Shown piece after piece: positions 1 through 8,395 of a stretch of DNA of 64,000 nucleotides. The DNA lies in the NCBI RefSeq assembly GCF_001543325.1, contig NZ_CP013355.1, positions 1,890,001 to 1,954,000 of the forward strand, written 5' to 3'. Within the stretch, counting starts at the first letter, position 1. Each line of letters begins with the position of its first letter. Made by a program: the position numbers and the translations under genes. The notes under the pieces are model-generated. The model was not told where the DNA came from. It ran no database searches and saw nothing but the letters and a program-made list of their open reading frames with translations. This stretch comes from Lutibacter profundi (lineage in GTDB: Bacteria > Bacteroidota > Bacteroidia > Flavobacteriales > Flavobacteriaceae).

Positions 1-766
1 AATAATTACAATATCCTTATCTACATCAAAAACTTCTATTTTATCATCTAAATATTCAAATTTACCATTTGCTGAAATGTTTTTACCTCCTACCACATAT
101 ATTTTATGATTGTAAAAATTTAAATTGTGATACGCTCTTTTTTTAAATTTTGATTTTAGTTTTATCCAACTATCATTTTTTATATCATATAATTGTAAAT
201 CATTATTATATTTATGCATTGAAGAGAAACCTGCACGACCTGCTCTATTTAAAAACTCAGTAAAATCTTCTAAATCAGGATAATACTCAAGAGTTTTCAT
301 AAATATCTTCTACAACTGAAGCATCTCCACCAATTACATAAATTTTATCATCTATTAATATTGAACCAAAAGAATGCACTCCATTTTTCATAGAAGAAAG
401 TTTTGTATACGAAATGCGTTGTTTTAAGTTTCTCCTTTCAGAAATTTTTACTTCTTCTAGTTTATTTAAATCAATTAATAGATTAACTGAATAATTTTTT
501 TTCTGTGGAACATAGGGAACTTCTAACTCTTTATATGCTATATGCGAGAAACGAATAACATCATTTTTTACAATAACATAAGGAAATTTCAAGTAGTAAT
601 TTCCTTTTTCATTAGTTACAGCTCCTCTATTTATTCCTTCCATATACACATTAACACCTTCAATAGGTTTATTGGTATTGGCATCTACTACTTTTCCTTC
701 AATATACTGTGAAAAAGATAAAAATGTTGAAAGCGAAAAGATTAAAAACAATGTAATTTTTTTCAT
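1..766 (-). pseudogene. Kelch-repeat protein with carboxypeptidase-like regulatory N-domain, frame interrupted and cut by the window edge
   Basis: The gene starts at 766 with a signal peptide (MKKITLFLIFSLSTFLSFSQ), so the product is exported. Residues about 20-95 look like the carboxypeptidase-D regulatory-like beta domain common in Bacteroidota surface proteins (GKVVDANTNKPIEGVNV). A kelch blade follows (DDKIYVIGGD). The frame stops at 287-289, but the next frame is open from about 300 to base 1 and again encodes kelch-like sequence (HNLNFYNHKIYVVGGKN). Removing one A from the A4 run just before the stop restores one continuous protein. I read this as a single gene with a one-base insertion, real or a sequencing error. 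The 3' end lies outside the window. The ligand is unknown. Confidence 0.7.
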
Positions 767-944
767 AATTCGTTTATTGTGATTGCCTCAATAATTAAGC
801 CTATTTAAATTCATATTAATATATTGTTTTTCAATTAAATTTTAACAAAAAAATATTTATTTGTTAATTTTCAATTATTTACTGCTTGTTGTTGCTTTTT
901 TTATGAAATTTGCTCAAAATTTAAACTTAATAAAATTATTAAAG

Positions 945-1934
945 ATGAAAGTAGCTGTTGTAGGTGCAACCGGAATGGTAGGAAATGTGATGTTGAAAGT
1001 TTTAGAAGAACGAAATTTTCCGTTTACTGACTTAATCCTTGTCGCTTCTGAGCGATCAGTTGGTAAACAAATCTCCTACAAAGGAACAGATTATACGGTT
1101 ATTGGATTACAAGATGCTGTTGATTTAAAACCTGAAATTGCTTTATTTTCTGCAGGAGGAACAACATCAGAAATTTGGGCACCTAAATTTGCTGAAGCAG
1201 GAACAACTGTAATAGACAATTCATCAGCTTGGAGAATGGATCCTACTAAAAAGTTAGTAGTACCTGAAATTAACGGAGATGTACTAACTAAAGATGATAA
1301 AATTATTGCAAATCCTAATTGTTCAACGATTCAATTGGTAATGGCTTTAGCTCCTTTACATAAAAAATATATCATGAAACGCGTGGTAATTTCTACCTAT
1401 CAATCGGTTTCAGGAACAGGTGTAAAAGCTGTGCAACAACTTGAAAATGAGGAGAATGGTATCAAGGGAGAAATGGCATATCATTATCCAATTAGCAGAA
1501 ATGCAATTCCGCATTGTGATGTGTTTTTAGAAAATGGATACACCAAAGAAGAAATGAAATTGGTGAAAGAGCCTAAGAAAATTTTAAATGATAAATCGTT
1601 TACCGTTACTGCAACTGCGGTTCGTATTCCAACAGCAGGCGGACATTCTGAAGCTGTAAATGTTCAATTTGAAAACGATTTTAATGAAAGTGACGTCCGC
1701 AAATTATTAAATGAAACTTCTGGAGTGGTAGTTCAGGATAATTTAGATACAAATACGTATCCAATGCCTATTTATGCGCACAATAAAGATGACGTTTTTG
1801 TTGGACGAATTAGAAGAGATGAATCGCAATCCAAAACTCTAAATATGTGGATTGTTTCAGATAATTTACGTAAAGGTGCTGCTACCAATGCTATTCAAAT
1901 TGCTGAATATTTAATTAAAAATAACTTGGTTTAA
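945..1934 (+). CDS. asd: Aspartate-semialdehyde dehydrogenase
   Basis: This enzyme makes aspartate 4-semialdehyde from aspartyl phosphate using NADPH, the branch point to lysine/diaminopimelate, threonine and methionine. The 329-residue protein begins with the nucleotide-binding loop VAVVGATGMVGN. It carries the active-site cysteine at residue 126 in NPNCSTIQ and the C-terminal RIPTAGGHSEAVNVQ segment typical of the family. An in-frame TTG at 861 would add 28 residues, but the family starts at the glycine-rich loop, so ATG 945 is chosen. A terminator-like hairpin lies just after the stop. The gene is transcribed alone, convergent with thioredoxin. Confidence 0.96.
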   Translation: MKVAVVGATGMVGNVMLKVLEERNFPFTDLILVASERSVGKQISYKGTDYTVIGLQDAVDLKPEIALFSAGGTTSEIWAPKFAEAGTTVIDNSSAWRMDPTKKLVVPEINGDVLTKDDKIIANPNCSTIQLVMALAPLHKKYIMKRVVISTYQSVSGTGVKAVQQLENEENGIKGEMAYHYPISRNAIPHCDVFLENGYTKEEMKLVKEPKKILNDKSFTVTATAVRIPTAGGHSEAVNVQFENDFNESDVRKLLNETSGVVVQDNLDTNTYPMPIYAHNKDDVFVGRIRRDESQSKTLNMWIVSDNLRKGAATNAIQIAEYLIKNNLV

Positions 1935-1942
1935 ATAAAATT

Positions 1943-1980
1943 AAAAAAAAGACTGCCTTTTCAGGCAGCCTCTTTTGTTT
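1943..1980. terminator. Bidirectional intrinsic terminator between asd and trxA
   Basis: The stem CTGCCT / AGGCAG closes a TTTC loop at 1953-1968. It is preceded by a run of eight A and followed by TCTTTTGTTTT, so it can stop transcription from both convergent genes. Confidence 0.8.
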
Positions 1981-1995
1981 TGGGGTTTCTTAGTG

Positions 1996-2355
1996 TTACT
2001 TTGAAACCTTTAATACATCTTTAAATATTTGTTCAAGTTGATGTTTAGGGAGTGCTCCCTGTGCCATTTGAGGCTCACCATCTTTAGGAACAAATAAAAT
2101 AGAAGGAATACTTCTAATACCAAATGCTGCTGCTAATTCTTGCTCAGCTTCTGTATCTACTTTGTAAATATTGATTTTTCCCTTATAAGTTTCACTTAAT
2201 TCTTCTAAAACCGGGGCAACCATTTTACAAGGGCCACACCAATCTGCATAAAAATCAATAACACAAGGTATATCTCCTTCAAACTTCCACTCTTTATTTT
2301 TTTCGAAATTAAAAACCTTTTCTAAAAAAGTTTTTTTAGTTAATAATTCTGTCAT
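1996..2355 (-). CDS. trxA: Thioredoxin
   Basis: A small cytoplasmic thiol-disulfide oxidoreductase that keeps protein thiols reduced. The 119-residue protein has the WCGPC active site with cysteines at 40 and 43 and the cis-proline loop (RSIPS, P84). It lacks a signal peptide, so it is cytosolic rather than a periplasmic TlpA/ResA-type protein. The N-terminal 25 residues are longer and more charged than in E. coli TrxA. A -7-like box lies 21 bases upstream of the ATG. Confidence 0.93.
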   Translation of the reverse strand: MTELLTKKTFLEKVFNFEKNKEWKFEGDIPCVIDFYADWCGPCKMVAPVLEELSETYKGKINIYKVDTEAEQELAAAFGIRSIPSILFVPKDGEPQMAQGALPKHQLEQIFKDVLKVSK

Positions 2356-2375
2356 TATTTTTAAATTTATTTTTA

Positions 2376-2383
2376 TAAATGTA
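2376..2383 (-). promoter_or_regulatory. Putative -7 box for trxA
   Basis: On the minus strand this reads TACATTTA, one base from the Bacteroidota -7 consensus TAnnTTTG, at a suitable distance from the trxA start at 2355. No clear -33 element was seen. Confidence 0.4.
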
Positions 2384-2441
2384 GCAATTTTAATGCCATT
2401 TTTTTAGACGACAAAGTGACATAAAAACTTACAATCATATA

Positions 2442-2455
2442 GTAACTTAAGTTAC
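2442..2455. promoter_or_regulatory. 14-bp perfect palindrome, candidate operator
   Basis: GTAACTTAAGTTAC is a perfect palindrome in the trxA/doxX divergent gap. It sits about 18-30 bases before the -7-like box at 2473, where a regulator would meet the -33 region of the doxX promoter. The binding protein is unknown. Confidence 0.5.
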
Positions 2456-2472
2456 ATCTGTAAATAAATTTG

Positions 2473-2480
2473 TACTTTAA
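2473..2480 (+). promoter_or_regulatory. Putative -7 box for the DoxX-like gene
   Basis: TACTTTAA resembles TAnnTTTG. Initiation about 7 bases downstream would leave a leader of roughly 40 bases before ATG 2528. Confidence 0.4.
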
Positions 2481-2527
2481 CGACTCGTTTTAAATCAATT
2501 AATAAATTTAACTAAAAACTTTTTATT

Positions 2528-2899
2528 ATGAATTCAAAATTAACAATGGTACTTCGTATTTTATTAGGATTAATCTTAGTTGTATTTGGTGCTAACAAAT
2601 TTTTTGGTTTTATGCCAAATATGGAAATGCCCGCTCCCGCAGCAAATTTAATGGGTGCAATGATGGAATCTGGTTATATGCTTAAGTTAGTTGGAGCTAC
2701 TGAAGTTGTTATTGGGTTATTACTTTTAATTAAAAAATGGGTTCCTTTTGCCTTGATAGTTTTGGCGCCAATATCCGTAAATATAATCTTTTTTCATGTT
2801 TTCTTAGCTCCTGCTGGAATCGCCCCAGCCGCAATTGTAGCAATTATTAATATTCTATTAATCTACAATAATTGGAATAAATTGAAGATTTTATTTTAA
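2528..2899 (+). CDS. DoxX-like small membrane protein
   Basis: The 123-residue protein has four hydrophobic segments (about 5-24, 50-68, 72-92 and 97-115), matching DoxX/DoxD-like inner-membrane proteins. The first helix runs LRILLGLILVVFGANKFFGF, and KLVGATEVVIGLLLL follows. Members are often induced under redox or electrophile stress and sit near oxidoreductases. The exact reaction is not established here. A perfect palindrome at 2442 in its promoter region suggests control by a dimeric regulator. It is divergent from trxA, compatible with a redox role. Confidence 0.8.
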   Translation: MNSKLTMVLRILLGLILVVFGANKFFGFMPNMEMPAPAANLMGAMMESGYMLKLVGATEVVIGLLLLIKKWVPFALIVLAPISVNIIFFHVFLAPAGIAPAAIVAIINILLIYNNWNKLKILF

Positions 2900-2944
2900 A
2901 AAATTTGTTTTATAAAGCAAAAAAACAAAAAACAATTTAAGCAT

Positions 2945-3034
2945 AACGTCATTTTGAACATGGTAAAGCTTTCTATTATTTAGAACTAAACACCAAAATA
3001 TAACCGTATTGTAAAAGCTGTTCAAAATGACGTT
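2945..3034. repeat. Inverted repeat with 16-bp arms, possible small palindromic element
   Basis: Arms AACGTCATTTTGAACA (2945-2960) and its exact complement (3019-3034) enclose 58 bases. The core GTTCAAAATGAC also occurs inside the 131-bp elements at 9505 and 52591, so this is probably a relative of that family. It lies between the DoxX-like gene and the 3' end of the convergent GreA-like gene, and could fold as a terminator-like structure. Confidence 0.7.
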
Positions 3035-3086
3035 GTGTTTTTTAAAAACATTGATTCATTCAATCTTAAACTATACTATAACTAAA

Positions 3087-3542
3087 TTAATATACTTCTA
3101 AAATTTTAGCGTTGTTAAAAGTAATACGCTCTCCAACTTTTTTGCCTAATAACTGCATTCCAATAGGTGAATTGGTTGAAACTGCATAAAATATTTTATT
3201 ATCAAAACTAATTTCACCTGCGCTAATCGCTAAAAAATAGTTAGCTTTTGTAGTTATAATTAAACTACCTAAACATATAACTTCCGAAGTTTTTTGAATT
3301 TCAATTTTAGCTAAAATATCTTTCATTTCTGTAATTGACGCTAATTGTTGACTAGCTTTTTCCATTTCTAACTGCAACATAGCTCTACCTGTTTCATGTT
3401 TATCCCCAGCAGAACTTTTTGTTTCAGAAAACAAGGCTTTTTTGTTAAACTCAATAATAGTAGATACTGTATGGTGTTTTTTATTCACAAACAACAAACA
3501 AGCTTCGTATAGTTTCTTTTTTATTTTTAAATAATCTTTCAT
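3087..3542 (-). CDS. GreA/GreB-family transcript cleavage factor-like protein
   Basis: A 151-residue protein with the two-part Gre architecture: a helical N-terminal half (1-80) and a C-terminal FKBP-like half. The conserved Gre signature is SPIGMQLLGKKVGERITF (about 125-142). Gre factors rescue backtracked RNA polymerase. The N-terminal coiled coil is less acidic at its tip than in true GreA and the overall sequence is divergent. It may be a Bacteroidota-specific Gre-like factor rather than the housekeeping GreA. It stands alone, 41 bases upstream of the carrier gene at 3584 on the same strand. Confidence 0.75.
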   Translation of the reverse strand: MKDYLKIKKKLYEACLLFVNKKHHTVSTIIEFNKKALFSETKSSAGDKHETGRAMLQLEMEKASQQLASITEMKDILAKIEIQKTSEVICLGSLIITTKANYFLAISAGEISFDNKIFYAVSTNSPIGMQLLGKKVGERITFNNAKILEVY

Positions 3543-3583
3543 AGTTTAAGAGTAAAAATAACTCACTAAATTTTTATAAAAAT

Positions 3584-4918
3584 TTAAATACCAATATAAA
3601 CTGCAACAACAATAGCTATAGCTCCAACACTTAATATTACCAAGGTAAATTTAAAAATGAACTTAAACCATTTATCAAAAGGTATACCTGCAATAGCTAT
3701 AATTGCCATTAAAGCACCTTGTGTTGGGTAAATTAAATCCATCATTACGGCGCCATATTGGTAAGCCAATACACAAACCTGACGAGAAACTCCTATTAAA
3801 TCAGAAAGTGGAGCTAATATTGGCATTGTTAAAATGGCTTGACCTGAGTAACTTGAAACTGGAAAATGTAATACCGATTGAGAAACCATCATAGAAATAG
3901 CTGCCAAGCTTTTTGGTAAATATTGCATTGGTTTAAACAAGCCATATATAATTGAATCTATAATCATTCCTTGCTTTAAAATAATTGAAATACTACTTGC
4001 AAAACCAACAATCATAGCTGCAAAAACTAGTTCTTTAAAACCATCAATATAGGTTTCAATGGTGCCGTTCATTCCTAGTTTTCCAATCAAACCAACAAGT
4101 ATTCCAAGTGCGAAAAATTCAGCAGACATTTCATTGAAACCCCAATTATATTTCATCATTCCAATAATTAAAACAACAAAAGCTACACCAACAAGTGTTA
4201 AAATAAGAATACTTCTAATACTTACTTTTTCTGTCAATTCATTCTTTTCTACAAGCTTTTCAATTTTGTTTTTATTTGCATATCTAATAATCATAAACAT
4301 CCATACTACAAATGCTATAAACATAATTATTAATCTAAATTCACTTCCAGAAAGAAATTCTAAACCTGTTTCTTTTTGAGCAATTACAACAGCAAATGGA
4401 TTAATTGGGCTAAAAGAAGCACCTAAAATTGCAGAACCAAAACTTATGGCAATAGCCACAAAAGCGTTATAGCCTAAACGAGAAGTTAAATAGAGTAAAA
4501 CAGGCATCATTGCTATTATTTCCTCTTGCAAACCCATAAGCGCACCTGCAATTAAAAAAATAATAGAAACCAATATTAATACAATTTCTTCTTTCCCTTT
4601 GAGCTTAACTGTTAGGTATGTAATTCCTTCTTTTAGTGCTCCCGTTTTTTCAATCACATAAAAACAACCGCCAATTAATAGAATTAGCGCAATTAAATCA
4701 GCTCTATCTACTATCCCTTCAGGAATAGATAACATTGTTTTAAAAATAGAAATTGGTTCTGCATCAACTAATTTGTAAGAATTTGGGACAACAGTAACCT
4801 GATTCGTTTCTGGATTGGTAATTCTTTCATATTGACCTTGTGGAATAATATAGGTTAAAATTGCAGAAAGGAAAATAAACCCAATCATAATGACTAGCGC
4901 ATTCGGAAATTTTTTCAT
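3584..4918 (-). CDS. YfcC-family (C4-dicarboxylate/ion-transporter superfamily) membrane carrier
   Basis: A 444-residue polytopic inner-membrane protein with about 11-12 hydrophobic segments. It starts with a helix and the periplasmic loop YIIPQGQYERI typical of YfcC/basic-amino-acid-antiporter relatives. Two pore-lining repeats are visible: GASFSPINPFAVVIAQ near 200 and SSYSGQAILTMPILAPLSD near 360. The C-terminal block QYGAVMMDLIYPTQGALMAI is also characteristic. The family transports organic or amino acids, but the substrate cannot be read from the sequence. Short plus-strand frames inside it are shadows. Confidence 0.85.
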   Translation of the reverse strand: MKKFPNALVIMIGFIFLSAILTYIIPQGQYERITNPETNQVTVVPNSYKLVDAEPISIFKTMLSIPEGIVDRADLIALILLIGGCFYVIEKTGALKEGITYLTVKLKGKEEIVLILVSIIFLIAGALMGLQEEIIAMMPVLLYLTSRLGYNAFVAIAISFGSAILGASFSPINPFAVVIAQKETGLEFLSGSEFRLIIMFIAFVVWMFMIIRYANKNKIEKLVEKNELTEKVSIRSILILTLVGVAFVVLIIGMMKYNWGFNEMSAEFFALGILVGLIGKLGMNGTIETYIDGFKELVFAAMIVGFASSISIILKQGMIIDSIIYGLFKPMQYLPKSLAAISMMVSQSVLHFPVSSYSGQAILTMPILAPLSDLIGVSRQVCVLAYQYGAVMMDLIYPTQGALMAIIAIAGIPFDKWFKFIFKFTLVILSVGAIAIVVAVYIGI

Positions 4919-5022
4919 TCATTCAGTTAGTTAGTATTTTGTAAGATAATAAAAAAATATAACCTATAGGTTTTTAGGTATTTGCACTAGATAATCTTAA
5001 TTTTGAAGCTCAATTAAAAAAC

Positions 5023-5961
5023 GTGAAATTTACAGGAAAACGTTATTTAGATTATTCTTCATTTATCAAATCAACGTTTGGTAAACGTGTACAAAAAATT
5101 TCATTAGATATAGGTTTTTCTTGTCCAAACAGAGATGGTTCAAAAGGATACGGCGGTTGCACGTATTGTAATAACAACACTTTTAATCCAGCTTATTGTG
5201 AACCAACAAAAAGCATCAAAGAACAATTAGAACAAGGCATTTCTTTCTTCGGAAAAAAATACAAATCACAACAATATTTGGCTTATTTTCAAGCATATTC
5301 AAATACGTATTCTGATTTAAATTCGCTTAAAAAAATATATGAGGAAGCTTTAAATGTTGAAGGTGTTATTGGATTAGTAATTGGCACTAGACCTGATTGT
5401 ATCTCAGAAGAAATTATTGATTATTTATCTTTTTTATCTGAAAAGTACTTCATTTCGTTAGAATTTGGTGTTGAAAGCACCAATGAAAAAACGTTGATAA
5501 ATGTAAACAGGTGCCATACGTTTGAAGAAACAAAAGCAACGTATAAAAAATGTAAAAACAAGGGGTTTCATTTAGGTGCGCATATAATTATTGGCTTGCC
5601 TGGTGAAACAAAAGAGGAATTGATGAATCATGCTTTTGAAATTTCTAAATTACCTATTGACACTTTAAAATTACATCATTTACAAATTGTAAAAAATTCT
5701 GTCATGGAAGTTCAGCACAAACGAAATCCGGAGAATTTTAACTTATTTACTTCAAAAGATTATATAGATTTTATAACCGATTTTATCAGCTATTTACGAC
5801 CAGATATTGTAATTGAACGTTTTATAAGTGAAACACCTCAAGATTTATTAATTGCACCAAAATGGAACAATCTTAAAAACTTTGAAGTAGTTGCTAAAAT
5901 TGATAAAAAACTCATTGAAAAAAATAGTTGGCAAGGGAAATTTTATCAAAATGCGAAATAA
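5023..5961 (+). CDS. YhcC-type radical SAM protein (TIGR01212 family)
   Basis: A 312-residue radical S-adenosylmethionine protein. The cluster-binding cysteines lie in FSCPNRDG...GYGGCTYCNN, the spacing characteristic of the YhcC/TIGR01212 group rather than plain CxxxCxxC. LEFGVESTNEKTL and GAHIIIGLPGET are typical barrel motifs. The molecular function is uncertain. The start is GTG at 5023; translation from it gives the expected family N-terminus (MKFTGKRYLDYSSF). The downstream lipoprotein begins 16 bases later and may be co-transcribed. Confidence 0.88.
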   Translation: MKFTGKRYLDYSSFIKSTFGKRVQKISLDIGFSCPNRDGSKGYGGCTYCNNNTFNPAYCEPTKSIKEQLEQGISFFGKKYKSQQYLAYFQAYSNTYSDLNSLKKIYEEALNVEGVIGLVIGTRPDCISEEIIDYLSFLSEKYFISLEFGVESTNEKTLINVNRCHTFEETKATYKKCKNKGFHLGAHIIIGLPGETKEELMNHAFEISKLPIDTLKLHHLQIVKNSVMEVQHKRNPENFNLFTSKDYIDFITDFISYLRPDIVIERFISETPQDLLIAPKWNNLKNFEVVAKIDKKLIEKNSWQGKFYQNAK

Positions 5962-5977
5962 GTTGTAAATTTAACCT

Positions 5978-6889
5978 ATGAGAAATCCTAAAAACAACTG
6001 TAAAACCCTATTCTTAATTTTAAGCATATTGGCGTTTATTAGCTGTAGTCATATAATTGATAATCAATTACCTAACTCTAATTTAATTACGTTTGGATTA
6101 CCACAAAAAGTGGCTGTAATAGGATACAATAATCATATTATGGAGCCTTTCTTGTCGAGAGATGGTACAACCTTATTTTTTAATAATTTAAATACTCCTG
6201 ATGTAAATACAAACTTATATTATGCTACAAAAATATCGAATACTTCCTTTGAATATAAAGGGGAAATTGCAGGAGTTAATACTGAATACTTAGAAGGTGT
6301 TCCAACGGTAAGTAGCGCTCATAAATTATATTTTGTTTCAGAAAGAAATTACACAACTACTCTTGAAATGGTGTATGAAAGTGATTTTTTTAATGGGTCG
6401 GTTTCTAATATACAAGCGGTGCCAAATATTTCAAAAAACCAAGTAGGATGGGTGAATTTTGATGTTGAAATTAGTGAAAATGGGAATTATCTGTATGCTG
6501 TAGATGGAAGGTATGATGAGTTTGGTGGACCCTATGAAGCTAATTTGTTTTTGGCTGAAAAAATCAATGGTATTTTCCAACGAAGCAACAATACATCTAT
6601 TTTTGAAAATATAAACACAACTGCTTTAGAGTATGCTGCTTGTATTTCTTCAGATATGTTGGAATTGTACTTTACAAGAGTTGACACTCCTCTATCAAAT
6701 ACTTCAATACCTCAAATTTATATGGCTACAAGAAATTCTATCAATGAAGATTTTAATACTGCTTATAAAATTAACTCAATAACAGGGTTTGTTGAAGGAC
6801 CAACTATTTCACCCGATGGACAACGAATCTATTATCATAAATACGAAAATGAACAATTTGTTTTGTACATGGTTGAGAAAGAAGAATAA
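5978..6889 (+). CDS. Lipoprotein with PD40/TolB-like beta-propeller repeats
   Basis: The 303-residue product has a lipoprotein signal with lipobox FISC (Cys 23), so it is probably anchored in an envelope membrane. The mature part contains repeated WD40-like PD40 strands, such as PFLSRDGTTLFFNN near 50 and PTISPDGQRIYYHK near the C-terminus. These form beta-propellers in TolB and in Bacteroidota OmpA-associated proteins. No enzymatic motif is visible. The function is unknown; a binding or envelope role is inferred. Confidence 0.75.
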   Translation: MRNPKNNCKTLFLILSILAFISCSHIIDNQLPNSNLITFGLPQKVAVIGYNNHIMEPFLSRDGTTLFFNNLNTPDVNTNLYYATKISNTSFEYKGEIAGVNTEYLEGVPTVSSAHKLYFVSERNYTTTLEMVYESDFFNGSVSNIQAVPNISKNQVGWVNFDVEISENGNYLYAVDGRYDEFGGPYEANLFLAEKINGIFQRSNNTSIFENINTTALEYAACISSDMLELYFTRVDTPLSNTSIPQIYMATRNSINEDFNTAYKINSITGFVEGPTISPDGQRIYYHKYENEQFVLYMVEKEE

Positions 6890-7047
6890 TTTTGTAAGTT
6901 TAACCTATGAATTTTTTTGGTAGAAAACACCTCTCAGAAATGCCTTGGATTTTAATTCCAGGATTATAGTTTTTCTCTTTAATTTCTTAAAAGAATTTCA
7001 ACATTTTACTTTATTATTAAATTTTATTCACTTTTAAAAACGCTAAA

Positions 7048-8181
7048 ATGCATACCATTATTGTACTTGGAGCTGGCATGGTTGGAAGAACTATTGCTAT
7101 TGATTTAACTAAAAAACATACTGTAACTTTAGCAGATTTTAACCAAGAAGCACTTCAATCTTCAAAAAATAAATGTAATTTGCTTACCACTTTACAATTA
7201 GATGTAACCCAAAAAGAAAATCTTAAACAAACACTTCAACCTTTTGATTTGGTAGTTTGTGCAGTACCTGGTTTTTTAGGGTTTGAAACCTTAAAAACCA
7301 TTATTGAAGCGAAAAAAAATGTAGTTGATATTTCCTTTTTCCCAGAAAACTCATTAGAATTAAATGATTTAGCCAAACAAAATAATGTTACTGCAATTGT
7401 AGATTGTGGAGTGGCTCCGGGAATGGATAATATTATTTTAGGGTATTATAATGAAAAATTAAAACTCACAGATTTTCAATGTTTAGTTGGCGGACTACCA
7501 AAAGTGAAAAAGTGGCCTTTCAATTACAAAGCTCCTTTTTCGCCCGTTGATGTTATTGAAGAATATACACGCCCAGCACGTTATGTAGAAAATGGAAATG
7601 TTATTGTAAAGGAAGCATTATCAGATTGTGAATTTGTGGATATTGAAGGTGTTGGCACCTTGGAATCTTTCAATTCTGATGGGTTACGTTCAATTATTTT
7701 TACCATGCCTCATATTAAAAATATGAAAGAAAAAACATTGCGATATCCTGGCCATGTTGAATATATAAAAGTGTTCAAAGAAAGTGGTTTCTTTAATGAA
7801 AAAAAAATCAATTTTAATGGTGTCGAAGTTTCTCCATTAGCGTTTACTTCCAAAATTCTATTTAACGAGTGGAAGTTGGGTGAAACAGAAGATGAACTTA
7901 CCGTTATGAGAGTTACTGTAAAAGGTGAAAATAACAAAGGTGAAGTTAAGGAAATAACTTATAATTTATTAGATAGATATTGTGCGAAAACCAAAACTTC
8001 ATCTATGGCACGGTGTACAGGTTATACAGCAGCAGCAGCAGCAAATCTATTTTTAGAAGGATTATTTAAAGAAAAAGGTGTTTTTCCTCCAGAATTAGTT
8101 GGTAAATACGAAGCGTGTTTTTACTATTTTTTAAATTATTTAGAAGATAGAAATGTAATTTATACATTAGAAGAATCATAA
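7048..8181 (+). CDS. Saccharopine dehydrogenase-like oxidoreductase
   Basis: The 377-residue protein starts with a Rossmann loop (IIVLGAGMVGRTIAIDL). It continues with a saccharopine-dehydrogenase-type second domain, including VDCGVAPGMDNIILGY near 125 and KAPFSPVDVIEEY. In plants and fungi related enzymes interconvert saccharopine with lysine or glutamate. In Bacteroidota homologues may act in lysine catabolism or on another amino acid, so the substrate is open. It is monocistronic and separated from dinB by a gap holding a decayed repeat. Confidence 0.82.
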   Translation: MHTIIVLGAGMVGRTIAIDLTKKHTVTLADFNQEALQSSKNKCNLLTTLQLDVTQKENLKQTLQPFDLVVCAVPGFLGFETLKTIIEAKKNVVDISFFPENSLELNDLAKQNNVTAIVDCGVAPGMDNIILGYYNEKLKLTDFQCLVGGLPKVKKWPFNYKAPFSPVDVIEEYTRPARYVENGNVIVKEALSDCEFVDIEGVGTLESFNSDGLRSIIFTMPHIKNMKEKTLRYPGHVEYIKVFKESGFFNEKKINFNGVEVSPLAFTSKILFNEWKLGETEDELTVMRVTVKGENNKGEVKEITYNLLDRYCAKTKTSSMARCTGYTAAAAANLFLEGLFKEKGVFPPELVGKYEACFYYFLNYLEDRNVIYTLEES

Positions 8182-8244
8182 AGAAATCTTTGCTGTAATT
8201 CCTATTTACTTGGTTACTGAGTTGGAGTTGAAGTAAAGGAATAA

Positions 8245-8375
8245 GTGGCTGTCTATAACGTGCAATTTTCGTTAACCTAAATTTATTGCAGGTTCTCATA
8301 CCTATTGATTATCTATAAATTGAGATTCTAAAATAAATTTAGAATAACTCCTTTCAGTAGTTTTTAGACTACCTA
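8245..8375. repeat. Degenerate relic of the 131-bp MITE-like element
   Basis: This 131-base stretch aligns without gaps to the elements at 9505 and 52591. Similarity concentrates at both ends (GTGGCTGTCT against GAGGCTGTCT, TTTTTAGACTACC against TTTTTAGACAGCC) and at an internal TTGAGATT in the same position. The middle has diverged. It lies between the saccharopine dehydrogenase-like gene and the end of dinB. Confidence 0.5.
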
Positions 8376-8395
8376 GTGGATACCTACGTTTCTTT

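Noticed and set aside
3703-4379. Plus-strand frames inside the YfcC-type carrier gene
   Set aside because: They lie antisense to a clear family member and have no protein features of their own.
6907-6969. Short frame of 20 codons (MNFFGRKHLSEMPWILIPGL) preceded by the same TTTAACCTATGA as the lipoprotein gene start
   Set aside because: Too short, no promoter or terminator that is specific, no family recognised. The shared TTTAACCTATGA alone is weak evidence.
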